DNA of 64,000 nt from Pseudomonas sp. C2B4 (GTDB taxonomy: Bacteria > Pseudomonadota > Gammaproteobacteria > Pseudomonadales > Pseudomonadaceae), in the NCBI RefSeq assembly GCF_013359695.1, contig NZ_JABFMU010000030.1:1-64000 (forward strand), given 5' to 3'. Position numbers and translations under genes: made by a program. Shown piece after piece: positions 43,342-51,377 of this stretch (its first letter is position 1; each line of letters opens with the position of its first letter). The notes beneath the pieces were generated by a model. The model saw only the letters and a list, made by a program, of their open reading frames with translations, was not told the DNA's origin and did not search any database.

Positions 43342-43492
43342 TGTGGCGAGGGGATTTATGTGGCGAGGGGATTTATCCCCGTTCGGCTGCGCAGCAGTCG
43401 TAAAACTGGCGAGCGCGATTTACCTGGGTTTCCGGGGTGGCTGGTTGTGGGGCCGCTGCGCAGCCCAACGGGGATAAATCCCCTCGCCACAA
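43342..43492. repeat. Second extragenic repeat family, inverted pair with duplicated left arm
   Basis: The left unit reads GTGGCGAGGGGATTTATCCC then CGTTCGGCTGCGCAGCAG; the right unit is its inverted near-copy ending CCCTCGCCAC. The first 16 bases of the left arm are duplicated in tandem. The family is unrelated to the GAGCAGGCTCGCTCCCA units and appears only once here, between the DUF2937 gene and a convergent LysR gene. Confidence 0.82.
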
Positions 43493-43499
43493 GGTGCGC

Positions 43500-44414
43500 T
43501 CAATCAGCCAGGATGATGTAATTCTCACCCACCCGACGCGCATAGCCCTCCAGCACCTGCTGACACAACGCCACAATCTCCTCGACCCATTCCACACCCA
43601 CTCGCCACGACACCACTACCTGCAGGTTCGGCGGGCGTTGATCGATGGCCAGCAGGGTCAATTCCCCGCGCGCCAGCTCCTCGGCCACCAGCACGGGTGG
43701 CAGGGCACCAATACCGAAACCATCACGCAGCAACCGGGTAATCGCCGACACCGAATTCACGCAGTTCAGCCTTGGCGACACCACGCCGTTGGCCTGCATC
43801 AGGGCGAGCACTTCCTGATGCGGATGGGAGTTCTTCGAATAAGTAATGATCCGCTCATTCGCCAGATCGGCGACGCCTGAATACTCCCGGTTGTACAGCG
43901 AGTTGCTGGCAACGATCCAGCCCATGGGGTGGCTGGCCAGTTCCAGGCTGCGCACGCTTTCCTGGCGCAACAGGTCGGTTTGCAGAATCACATCGAGAAA
44001 GCCTTTTTGCAGCTGATCGCAGAGGTTGAGCGAGGTATCGGCGACCAATTCGATTTCCACCAGGGGGTAGTGATCGGTCATCTGCGCCACCAACGGGCTG
44101 AGCCAGGTATGGATCACGGTGTCCATCACGCCGATGCGCACGCGCCCGGCCTTGCTTGAGCGGGTCTCGATCGACTGTTTGAGCGCCTGCATGGTGTCCA
44201 TCATCTGCTCGGCGTAATCGAGCACTTTCAAGCCTTCCGGCGTCAGGCTCACACCGCGCGAATCGCGCAGGAACAGCTTCACCCCGAGTTCTCCTTCGAG
44301 TACGGCGATGCGGCTGGAAATCGACGCCTGGGTGGTGAAGAGCTTGTCGGCGGTGAGGCGGAAACTCTTGAGTCGGGCGACCCAGACAAAGGTTTCGAGA
44401 AACTTCAGGTTCAT
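43500..44414 (-). CDS. LysR-family regulator, divergent from MFS-pxpABC
   Basis: LTTR of 304 residues: N-terminal helix-turn-helix (FRLTADKLFTTQASISSRIAVLEGELG, about 18-44) and a co-inducer domain from about 90. It is divergent from the MFS gene that leads the 5-oxoprolinase genes, so it probably controls that operon and itself. A CTTA-N4-TAAG dyad at 44429-44440, just upstream of its start, could be its site. The ligand may be the imported substrate, which is not known. Confidence 0.9.
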   Translation of the reverse strand: MNLKFLETFVWVARLKSFRLTADKLFTTQASISSRIAVLEGELGVKLFLRDSRGVSLTPEGLKVLDYAEQMMDTMQALKQSIETRSSKAGRVRIGVMDTVIHTWLSPLVAQMTDHYPLVEIELVADTSLNLCDQLQKGFLDVILQTDLLRQESVRSLELASHPMGWIVASNSLYNREYSGVADLANERIITYSKNSHPHQEVLALMQANGVVSPRLNCVNSVSAITRLLRDGFGIGALPPVLVAEELARGELTLLAIDQRPPNLQVVVSWRVGVEWVEEIVALCQQVLEGYARRVGENYIILAD

Positions 44415-44428
44415 GGGGATAAAGATTT

Positions 44429-44440
44429 CTTATGCCTAAG
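44429..44440. promoter_or_regulatory. Small dyad, candidate LysR site
   Basis: CTTATGCCTAAG, a CTTA-N4-TAAG dyad, 15 bases upstream of the LysR gene start in the divergent control region. It contains a T-N11-A frame as LTTR sites do, but the dyad is short. Confidence 0.3.
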
Positions 44441-44561
44441 GCGGGTTTTTATTAGTTGGACGCGGCAGGGCAGTGCGCCCAAGAATCAGGCCATCCGGTT
44501 CCCACGATAGGCGTCGTCGGGGCTCAGAACAATACCAATAAAATCAGCGCGGAGATTTGCC

Positions 44562-45848
44562 ATGAGTGCGCCCGACACCACCGCCATTCCGAAAGCCACG
44601 ACTCGTCCCGGACCTTTCGACTGGTATCGCAACATCAATCAGCAGGAGCGCCGCACCTTCTGGAGCTGCAAGATCGGCTATGGCCTGGACGGCATGGACA
44701 CCCAGATGCTCAGCTTCGTGGTGCCGACCCTGATTGCCATGTGGGGCATCACCACCGGCCAGGCCGGGCTGATTCACACCAGTACGCTGATCGCGTCGGC
44801 CATCGGTGGCTGGGTCGCGGGGATTCTCTCCGATCGCATCGGCCGCGTTCGCACGCTGCAACTGACGGTATTGTGGTTTGCCTTCTTTACCTTCCTCTGC
44901 GGTTTCGCCCAGAACTACGAGCAATTGCTGATCGCACGCACCTTGATGGGCTTCGGTTTCGGCGGTGAGTGGACGGCTGGCGCGGTGCTGATCGGCGAAG
45001 TGATTCGTGCCCAGGACCGCGGCAAGGCGGTCGGCATGGTGCAATCCGGTTGGGCATTGGGCTGGGGCCTGACGGCGATTCTCTATGCGCTGCTGTTTTC
45101 GATCATGCCGCCGGAAGACGCCTGGCGCGCACTGTTCATCCTCGGCCTGGTGCCAGCGGTGTTCGTGATCTTTGTCCGTCGCCTGGTCAAGGACCCGGAA
45201 ATCTACCGCGAAGCCAAGGCCAAGGAAGCGCCGAGCAACCCCTCGAAGTTCTACGAGATTTTTGCTCCGGGCATGCTGTTCACCACGATCCGCGCTTCGT
45301 TGCTGACCACCGGCGCGCTGGGCGGCTACTACGCGATTACGTCCTGGCTGCCGACTTTTCTGAAGAACGAACGCGGCCTGAGCGTACTCGGCACCGGGGG
45401 TTATCTGGCGATGGTGATCGTCGGTTCCTACGTCGGCTACGTCATCAGCGCCTATTTGACTGACATCCTCGGGCGTAAAAAGAACTTCATCCTGTTCGCG
45501 GTCGGCTCGTTCACCATCGTCTTGCTGTACACGCAAATGCCGGTCAGTAACGGTGTGATGTTGTGGTTGGGCTTCCCGCTGGGCTTCTTCGCCTCGGGGA
45601 TTTTCAGCGGCATGGGTGCATTCCTGACCGAGCTGTTTCCAACGCGGATTCGCGGCTCAGGCCAGGGTTTCTGCTACAACATCGGCCGGGCGCTGGCGGC
45701 GCTGTTCCCGCTGCTGATCGGCCTGCTCAGCCAGACCGTGCCGCTGAGCGTGGGTATCGGGGCCTTTGCGGCGGTGTCCTATGGCGTGGTGATCCTCGCT
45801 GCCCTGAGCCTGCCGGAAACCCGTGGCAAGCAACTCGACGCCCAGTAA
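44562..45848 (+). CDS. MFS transporter, sialate/aromatic-acid symporter type
   Basis: A 428-residue major facilitator with 12 predicted helices. DGMDTQMLSFVVPTL (helix 1) and the loop 2-3 motif GILSDRIGRVRTLQ are of the aromatic acid/sialate-like group. GGAG precedes the ATG. It is followed after 73 bases by pxpA on the same strand, and 5-oxoprolinase genes often sit beside a transporter, so 5-oxoproline or a related acid is a possible substrate; the fold does not show it. The leader has AACAATAC, one base short of a CA motif. Confidence 0.85.
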   Translation: MSAPDTTAIPKATTRPGPFDWYRNINQQERRTFWSCKIGYGLDGMDTQMLSFVVPTLIAMWGITTGQAGLIHTSTLIASAIGGWVAGILSDRIGRVRTLQLTVLWFAFFTFLCGFAQNYEQLLIARTLMGFGFGGEWTAGAVLIGEVIRAQDRGKAVGMVQSGWALGWGLTAILYALLFSIMPPEDAWRALFILGLVPAVFVIFVRRLVKDPEIYREAKAKEAPSNPSKFYEIFAPGMLFTTIRASLLTTGALGGYYAITSWLPTFLKNERGLSVLGTGGYLAMVIVGSYVGYVISAYLTDILGRKKNFILFAVGSFTIVLLYTQMPVSNGVMLWLGFPLGFFASGIFSGMGAFLTELFPTRIRGSGQGFCYNIGRALAALFPLLIGLLSQTVPLSVGIGAFAAVSYGVVILAALSLPETRGKQLDAQ

Positions 45849-45921
45849 TGGATAATCTGCGGGCATGTCTTACAGATATGTCCCGCAGCTAAAAAGAATA
45901 AAGCCTACAGGAGTGTTCATC

Positions 45922-46674
45922 GTGAGCCGCCTGCTATTGAACTGCGACATCGGCGAGAGTTTCGGTAACTGGACCATGGGTCTGGACGCGGAAGTCATGC
46001 CCTTCATCGACTGCGCCAACATTGCTTGCGGTTTCCATGCCGGCGACCCGAGCATCATGCGCAAGACTGTCAGCCTCGCCCTCAGCCACGGCGTGCAGAT
46101 CGGCGCGCATCCGGCCTATCAGGACCTGGTGGGGTTCGGCCGCCGCTCCATGGCCTACGCCACGCAGGAACTCCAGGACATTCTGCATTACCAGATCGGC
46201 GCCCTTGACGGCATCTGCCGGGCCCAGGGCGGCCGGGTCAGCTACGTCAAACCCCACGGTGCGATGTACAACGACATGATGGCCAACCCGGCGCAGTTGC
46301 GTGCGGTGCTGCAGGCCGTGGCCGCTTATGACCGCAGCTTGCCGCTGATGCTGATGGCCACCCGCGACAACAGTGCCGCGCAGCAACTGGGCGATGAGTA
46401 CGGCGTGACCCTGTGGTTCGAGGCCTTCGCCGACCGCGCCTATGACAGCGCCGGTATGCTGGTCTCGCGAAGCCTGCCGGGGGCAGTGCATCATGACCCG
46501 GAAAAGATCATCGAGCAGGCGTTGATCATTGCCCGAGGCGACCACCTCACCGCCAGCGACGGCAGCGCGCTGCATTTGCAGGCCAACACCCTTTGCGTGC
46601 ACGGCGACAACGCCAGTTCGGTCGCGGCTGTGCAGCGTATCCGCCAGGCCTTGAATGAGCAGGGCGCGTCATGA
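45922..46674 (+). CDS. pxpA: 5-oxoprolinase subunit A (LamB/YcsF family)
   Basis: A 250-residue LamB/YcsF protein, one of three subunits that open 5-oxoproline to glutamate with ATP, clearing a spontaneous damage product of glutamine and glutamate. Typical motifs are LLNCDIGESFG, IACGFHAGDP, IGAHPAYQD and VKPHGAMYND. The start is GTG at 45922, with ACAGGAG eight bases upstream; an in-frame ATG 19 codons earlier lacks a site. It overlaps pxpB by four bases. Confidence 0.94.
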   Translation: MSRLLLNCDIGESFGNWTMGLDAEVMPFIDCANIACGFHAGDPSIMRKTVSLALSHGVQIGAHPAYQDLVGFGRRSMAYATQELQDILHYQIGALDGICRAQGGRVSYVKPHGAMYNDMMANPAQLRAVLQAVAAYDRSLPLMLMATRDNSAAQQLGDEYGVTLWFEAFADRAYDSAGMLVSRSLPGAVHHDPEKIIEQALIIARGDHLTASDGSALHLQANTLCVHGDNASSVAAVQRIRQALNEQGAS

Positions 46675-47375
46675 ATTTGCGGGTGGAAGTGGTCGCGCTC
46701 GATTGCCTGATGGTGCGTCTGTTCGATGAAATCGCCGAAGCCAACATGCCGTGGATGCTGGCGGCCAGTGAAAGCCTGCGGACGGCGTTTGGTGAACACC
46801 TCATCGATCTGGTGCCGTCGTACACGACTCTGATGGTGCATTACGACCTGACCGCGTTGTGTCCGACCCAGGCTCGGGAATTGATCGCCGAAGCGTTCAT
46901 CGACCTGTCGCCCAACGCGCGTACCCGTGGCACCTGCCATGTGTTGCCAGTGTGGTACGACTTGAGTGTCGGTCCGGAACTGAGCCTGTTGTCACAGCGC
47001 AGCGGATTGGCAGTAGAGGACGTCATCCGCCGTCACAGCGAGCGTGAGTATCAGGTGTTCGCCCTGGGCTTCGCACCGGGGTTCGCCTTCATGGGGCTGG
47101 TGGAAGAGGTGCTTGCTGCGCCGCGTCTGAGCACGCCACGCAAGAAAGTCGCCGCCGGCAGTGTCGGCATCGCCGAACGGCAGACGGCCGCGTACCCAGT
47201 GGTGTCGCCGGGCGGCTGGAATCTGATCGGCCGCACTCCGGCCAAGTTGTTCGACCGTAACCGCGACGGCTACAGCCTGATGCAACCGGGCGACACCGTG
47301 CGCTTTGAAGCGGTCGGGCACGCAGAATTCATCAACCTGGGCGGTGACGACACGCCACTGGAGGCCCAGGTATGA
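46671..47375 (+). CDS. pxpB: 5-oxoprolinase subunit B (KipI-like)
   Basis: A 234-residue protein of the KipI/allophanate-hydrolase-subunit-1 family. Signatures are FALGFAPGFAFMGLVE, SVGIAERQTAAYPVVSPGGWNLIGRTP and LMQPGDTVRFEAV. It forms the ATP-dependent 5-oxoprolinase with PxpA and PxpC. The Bacillus KipI role as a kinase inhibitor is not implied here, since pxpA lies next door. It overlaps pxpA and pxpC by four bases each. Confidence 0.93.
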   Translation: MNLRVEVVALDCLMVRLFDEIAEANMPWMLAASESLRTAFGEHLIDLVPSYTTLMVHYDLTALCPTQARELIAEAFIDLSPNARTRGTCHVLPVWYDLSVGPELSLLSQRSGLAVEDVIRRHSEREYQVFALGFAPGFAFMGLVEEVLAAPRLSTPRKKVAAGSVGIAERQTAAYPVVSPGGWNLIGRTPAKLFDRNRDGYSLMQPGDTVRFEAVGHAEFINLGGDDTPLEAQV

Positions 47376-48298
47376 GCCGTTTGACGATTGAAGCGAGCAC
47401 GCCGCTGTGCCTGTTGCAGGACGCTGGCCGTTTCGGCGTACGCCATCTGGGTGTGACCCAGGGTGGCGGGCTGGATTGGCGCTCGATGTCCTGGGCCAAC
47501 TGGTTGCTGGGTAACGGGTTGGGCGTCCCGGTGATCGAAATCGCCCTCGGCGGGTTCACCGTCCTGGCAGAAGACGATTGCGTGTTGGCGCTGGCCGGGG
47601 CGGATTTGGGGGCTCAGGTGGATGGCGAACCGTTGGTGCCGTGGCGCAGTTTCAGGCTGCTCAAAGGCCAGCGTTTGCAATTCACGCAGCCATTGCTCGG
47701 TGCTCGCGCCTATCTGGCCGCGCCGGGTGGTTTCGATGCGCCGAAAGTCTTGGGCAGCAGTGCGACGGTGGTCCGTGAGGAACTCGGCGGTCTGGATGGC
47801 ATGGGCCGGGCCCTGAGCAAAGGCGCGAGTTTGAGCTATTCGGGCAATTCGGTGATGTTGCTGCGGGAGTTGTCGGCAGAGCAGCGGCCGGACCTGAACC
47901 TTGATGCGCCTTTGGACGTGGTACTCGGGGCGCAGATCGGTGAATTCAGCGGGCAAAGCCTGTTCGATGCGTTCAACAGTGTTTGGAACCTCGACAGCCG
48001 TGCCGACCGGATGGGTATTCGCCTGTTGGGTACGGCGTTGCAGTATCAGGGTAAACCGATGATTTCCGAAGGCATCCCGCTGGGCGCGGTCCAGGTGCCA
48101 CCGGACGGGCAGCCGATTGTATTACTCAATGATCGGCAGACCATTGGCGGTTATCCACGTTTGGGGGCGTTGACGCCGTTGGCGTTAGCTCGTCTGGCTC
48201 AGTGCCTGCCGGGGGCACAGGTGCGATTGCGGCCGGTGGTGCAGGAGGTGGCGCATTGCGAACACGTCGAGTATCTGCAGAGGTTTTTGAACCGTTAA
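47372..48298 (+). CDS. pxpC: 5-oxoprolinase subunit C (KipA-like)
   Basis: A 308-residue protein of the KipA/biotin-dependent-carboxyltransferase family (LLQDAGRFGVRHLGVTQGG at the start, RMGIRLLGTALQY and EGIPLGAVQVPPDGQPIVL later). Third subunit of 5-oxoprolinase. It closes the MFS-pxpA-pxpB-pxpC operon; a REP pair follows. Confidence 0.93.
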   Translation: MSRLTIEASTPLCLLQDAGRFGVRHLGVTQGGGLDWRSMSWANWLLGNGLGVPVIEIALGGFTVLAEDDCVLALAGADLGAQVDGEPLVPWRSFRLLKGQRLQFTQPLLGARAYLAAPGGFDAPKVLGSSATVVREELGGLDGMGRALSKGASLSYSGNSVMLLRELSAEQRPDLNLDAPLDVVLGAQIGEFSGQSLFDAFNSVWNLDSRADRMGIRLLGTALQYQGKPMISEGIPLGAVQVPPDGQPIVLLNDRQTIGGYPRLGALTPLALARLAQCLPGAQVRLRPVVQEVAHCEHVEYLQRFLNR

Positions 48299-48302
48299 AA
48301 AG

Positions 48303-48380
48303 CTTCGCGAGCAGGCTCGCTCCCACAGGGATCTCGTGTACAACAAGGATCCATTGTGGGAGCGAGCCTGCTCGCGAAGG
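48303..48380. repeat. REP-like inverted pair
   Basis: Two inverted REP units with near-perfect arms, between pxpC and the convergent vWA gene. Confidence 0.88.
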
Positions 48381-48404
48381 CGGCATCACAGACAACAACC
48401 GTGC

Positions 48405-49583
48405 TTACTTGGAAAGAAACCGCATCCCTTCCTCAAGCCCCCGCAACGTCAGCGGATACATCTGGTCTTCGATCAAATCCCGCACGATATTGGTCGACGA
48501 GGTATAGCCCCAGGTGTCTTTCGGGTACGGGTTGATCCAGATGAGCTTCTTGTACTTCTCCTTGAAACGCTGCATCCAAACGTAACCGGCTTCTTCGTTC
48601 CAGTGTTCGACGCTGCCGCCGGCCTGGGTAATCTCATAGGGCGCCATGGCGGCGTCGCCGATGAAGATCACTTTGTAGTCGGCGCCATACTTGTGCAGCA
48701 GGTCCATGGTCGAGGTGCGCTCGGACGTGCGGCGCATGTTGTTTTTCCACACCGACTCATAAATGAAGTTGTGGAAGTAGAAGTACTCCAGATGCTTGAA
48801 CTCGGTCTTGCAGGCCGAGAACAGCTCTTCGCAGATCTTCACGTGGGCGTCCATCGAACCGCCGATGTCGAACAGCAGCAACAGCTTGACCGTATTGCGT
48901 CGTTCCGGACGCATCTGGATATTCAGCAATCCGGCATCCTTGGCGGTGTGGTCGATGGTGCCATCGATGTCCAGCTCTTCCGCCGCACCCTGGCGGGCGA
49001 ACTTGCGCAGACGACGCAGGGCGACCTTGATGTTGCGCGTGCCCAGTTCCACTGAGTCGTCGAGGTTCTTGTACTCGCGTTGATCCCAGACCTTGGCGGC
49101 TCTGCCCTGGCGCTTGCCGGCGTCGCCGACCCGAATGCCTTCCGGGTTGAAACCGCCGGAACCGAATGGGCTGGTACCACCGGTGCCGATCCACTTGTTG
49201 CCGCCGGCATGGCGTTCCTTCTGTTCTTCCAGGCGTTTCTTGAACTCTTCGATCAACTTGTCCAGGCCGCCGAGGGACTGGATCGCCGCCCGCTCTTCAT
49301 CGGTCAGGGAGCGTTCGAACTCCTTGCGCAGCCAGTCCTCCGGAATCAGCGCCTGCAAGTGGTCGTCGAGTTTTTCCAGGCCGTTGAAGTAGGCGCCAAA
49401 AGCCCGGTCGAACTTGTCGAAATGTCGTTCGTCCTTCACCAGAATCGCCCGGGACAAGTAGTAGAACTCATCCATGTCGGCGAAGGTCACGCGCTGTTTC
49501 AGCGCATTGATCAGGTCCAGCAGCTCGCGCACCGAAACCGGTACCTTGGCTGCGCGCATTTCATTGAAGAGGTTGAGCAACAT
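48405..49583 (-). CDS. vWA-domain protein (CoxE-like), MoxR partner
   Basis: A 392-residue cytoplasmic protein with a C-terminal von Willebrand A domain from about 195. The metal-site motif is LLLFDIGGSMDAH (DxGxS, where Gly replaces the usual Ser of DxSxS), and a later Asp lies in VIFIGDAAMAPYE. The N-terminal half is charged and helical. Downstream of a MoxR ATPase by 25 bases, it fits the MoxR-vWA chaperone pairs that activate or load cofactors into client proteins. The client here is unknown. GCAACATGG context; the ATG at 49583 is the natural start. Confidence 0.86.
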   Translation of the reverse strand: MLLNLFNEMRAAKVPVSVRELLDLINALKQRVTFADMDEFYYLSRAILVKDERHFDKFDRAFGAYFNGLEKLDDHLQALIPEDWLRKEFERSLTDEERAAIQSLGGLDKLIEEFKKRLEEQKERHAGGNKWIGTGGTSPFGSGGFNPEGIRVGDAGKRQGRAAKVWDQREYKNLDDSVELGTRNIKVALRRLRKFARQGAAEELDIDGTIDHTAKDAGLLNIQMRPERRNTVKLLLLFDIGGSMDAHVKICEELFSACKTEFKHLEYFYFHNFIYESVWKNNMRRTSERTSTMDLLHKYGADYKVIFIGDAAMAPYEITQAGGSVEHWNEEAGYVWMQRFKEKYKKLIWINPYPKDTWGYTSSTNIVRDLIEDQMYPLTLRGLEEGMRFLSK

Positions 49584-49608
49584 GGTGCTGAGCCCTGTTT
49601 AGTGGTGC

Positions 49609-50454
49609 TTATCGAGAGCCGCGACGGCTCATGAACGCCAGGCGCTCAAGCAATTGCACGTCCTGTTCGTTCTTCACCAAAGCGCCGGCCAGCGGCGGGA
49701 TGGCCTTGGTCGGATCACGTTCACGCAGTACCGCTTCGCCAATGTTGTCCGCCATCAGCAGCTTGAGCCAGTCCACCAGTTCAGAGGTCGAGGGCTTCTT
49801 CTTCAGGCCCGGCACCTTGCGCACGTCGAAGAACACGTCCAGCGCTTCGCTGACCAGGTCTTTCTTGATGTCCGGGTAGTGAACGTCGACGATTTTCTGC
49901 AGCGTGACGCGGTCCGGGAAGGCGATGTAGTGGAAGAAGCAACGGCGCAGGAAGGCGTCCGGCAGCTCTTTTTCGTTGTTCGAGGTAATGATGATGATCG
50001 GGCGTTTCTTGGCCTTGATGGTCTCGTCGATCTCGTAAACGTAGAACTCCATCTTGTCGAGTTCTTGCAGCAGGTCGTTGGGAAACTCGATGTCGGCCTT
50101 GTCGATTTCGTCGATCAGCAGGATCACCCGTTCGTCGGACTCGAACGCTTCCCAGAGCTTGCCCTTTTTCAGATAGTTGCGAACGTCGTGGACTTTTTCG
50201 TTGCCCAGTTGCGAATCACGCAGACGGCTGACCGCGTCGTACTCGTAGAGGCCTTGATGGGCCTTGGTGGTGGACTTGATGTGCCAGGTAATCAGCTTGG
50301 CGCCAAAGGATTCGGCCAGTTGCTCGGCGAGCATGGTCTTGCCGGTGCCCGGCTCGCCCTTGACCAGCAATGGTCGCTCCAGGGTGATGGCGGCGTTGAC
50401 CGCCAGCTTCAGGTCATCGGTGGCGACGTAGGCCTGGGTGCCTTCGAACTTCAT
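49609..50454 (-). CDS. MoxR-family AAA+ ATPase
   Basis: A 281-residue AAA+ ATPase. Walker A is GEPGTGKTMLAEQLAES (near 38-54) and Walker B is ERVILLIDEIDKAD. Sensor 1 follows in PIIIITSNNEKELPDAFLRRCFFHYI, with an arginine-finger context. MoxR proteins act with vWA partners as maturation factors. First gene of a two-gene operon; an 18-base perfect palindrome lies 57 bases upstream of its start. Confidence 0.92.
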   Translation of the reverse strand: MKFEGTQAYVATDDLKLAVNAAITLERPLLVKGEPGTGKTMLAEQLAESFGAKLITWHIKSTTKAHQGLYEYDAVSRLRDSQLGNEKVHDVRNYLKKGKLWEAFESDERVILLIDEIDKADIEFPNDLLQELDKMEFYVYEIDETIKAKKRPIIIITSNNEKELPDAFLRRCFFHYIAFPDRVTLQKIVDVHYPDIKKDLVSEALDVFFDVRKVPGLKKKPSTSELVDWLKLLMADNIGEAVLRERDPTKAIPPLAGALVKNEQDVQLLERLAFMSRRGSR

Positions 50455-50510
50455 CTGCTAATCCTCGAACGATAATGCCGACCTGAACGAGGCAGGGCGG
50501 GGCGCAATAA

Positions 50511-50528
50511 ATAGTCAGGCCTGACTAT
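50511..50528. promoter_or_regulatory. 18-bp perfect palindrome, candidate operator
   Basis: ATAGTCAGGCCTGACTAT is its own reverse complement over all 18 bases. It lies 57 bases upstream of the moxR start and about 130 before the divergent DUF4160 gene. It has no T-run, so a dimer-bound operator is more likely than a terminator. Confidence 0.65.
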
Positions 50529-50593
50529 AACGCGGTGTCCGGTCGACTGTGAACGCAGACGGCTTATTCAGTCTCTGAATGGAGCGTCACATC

Positions 50594-50622
50594 TTGACTC
50601 AGTCTCGGCGGCGGGCCAGCAT
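50594..50622 (+). promoter_or_regulatory. Candidate promoter of the DUF4160/DUF2442 pair
   Basis: TTGACT at 50594-50599 is a strong -35 box. With a 17-base spacer the -10 would be CAGCAT, a weak match. The start site would fall at the edge of the inverted repeat at 50625-50649. Confidence 0.4.
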
Positions 50623-50624
50623 TG

Positions 50625-50649
50625 AGCTATCGCCATTTTGGCGATAGCT
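50625..50649. promoter_or_regulatory. Inverted repeat at the start of the DUF4160 gene
   Basis: AGCTATCGCCA and TGGCGATAGCT are perfect 11-base arms around TTT, ending nine bases before the ATG at 50659. It could be an operator for the HTH protein of the same operon, or an RNA hairpin that hides the start, where no Shine-Dalgarno sequence is visible. Confidence 0.7.
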
Positions 50650-50658
50650 TGCGAAAAC

Positions 50659-50889
50659 ATGTCTACTAAATACCGATTTCGAGATACATACCGCATTCAG
50701 TTGCGTGAAAAGGACCATCCGCCGCCCCACGTCCACCTGACCGGTGGCGGGCTGGATGTCATGCTGAGCCTGGAAACCGTTGAGGTGATGATGGGCAAGG
50801 CACCGCCGCTGATTATCAAGGAGGCGCTGGAATGGGTCAGGGCCCATCAGGCGCAATTGCTGGAGGATTGGAAACGATGCTACCCATGA
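50659..50889 (+). CDS. DUF4160-family small protein
   Basis: A 76-residue soluble protein matching DUF4160: REKDHPPPHVHLTGGGLDVML, with the His-rich turn, then EALEWVRAHQAQLLEDWKRC. No enzymatic role is proven for the family. It has no ribosome binding site and starts next to an inverted repeat. It overlaps the downstream DUF2442-HTH gene by 13 bases, so the two are made together. Such pairs are frequent and scattered among genomes, and have been suspected of being toxin-antitoxin-like. Toxicity here is unproven. Confidence 0.78.
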   Translation: MSTKYRFRDTYRIQLREKDHPPPHVHLTGGGLDVMLSLETVEVMMGKAPPLIIKEALEWVRAHQAQLLEDWKRCYP

Positions 50890-51377
50890 AACGACCGAGG
50901 CTGTCGGCGGTGCGGGCGCTGAATGATTACCGCCTGGCGCTGACCTTTATCGACGGTCAACAAATGACCCTTGATTTGAGCCGTGACCTGGAGGCTTTTC
51001 CGGGGTTGCAACCATTGCTGGGGAGCGCTTTCGAAGGGGCCACACTGGGAGATGATGGTTGGTGTGTCGAATGGCCCGAACTGGATATCCAGATCGGCGC
51101 TGACACCCTGTATCTGGATGCGCTCGCGCAAAACGCATCCGACGAAAACACCCGGATTTTCATCGACTGGCGCGCTCGCACCGGATTACCGCTCAATCAG
51201 GCCGCTGAAGCATTGGGGGTCAGTACCCGTAGCATCAGCCGATACAGCAGCGGTCGGGAAGCGGTACCGCGTTCATTGGCCCTGGCATGTCTGGGCTGGG
51301 ACTACTTGCAACAGCAATCCAGACTGCCACGGGCCGCTGAAGAGACGGGCCGTTATACCGTTACGCGCAAACGTTAA
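50877..51377 (+). CDS. DUF2442 protein fused to a helix-turn-helix
   Basis: A 166-residue protein. Residues about 5-85 match DUF2442 (RPRLSAVRALNDYRLALTF, LEAFPGLQPLLG and WPELDIQIGADTLYLD). Residues about 95-140 form an XRE-like helix-turn-helix (LPLNQAAEALGVSTRSISRY). GGAGG lies ten bases before the ATG at 50877; the alternative ATG at 50886 would give an ATGA overlap with the DUF4160 stop. As the DNA-binding member of the pair it is the natural candidate to bind the nearby inverted repeat. It converges with the DUF748 gene, overlapping by four bases. Confidence 0.78.
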   Translation: MLPMKRPRLSAVRALNDYRLALTFIDGQQMTLDLSRDLEAFPGLQPLLGSAFEGATLGDDGWCVEWPELDIQIGADTLYLDALAQNASDENTRIFIDWRARTGLPLNQAAEALGVSTRSISRYSSGREAVPRSLALACLGWDYLQQQSRLPRAAEETGRYTVTRKR

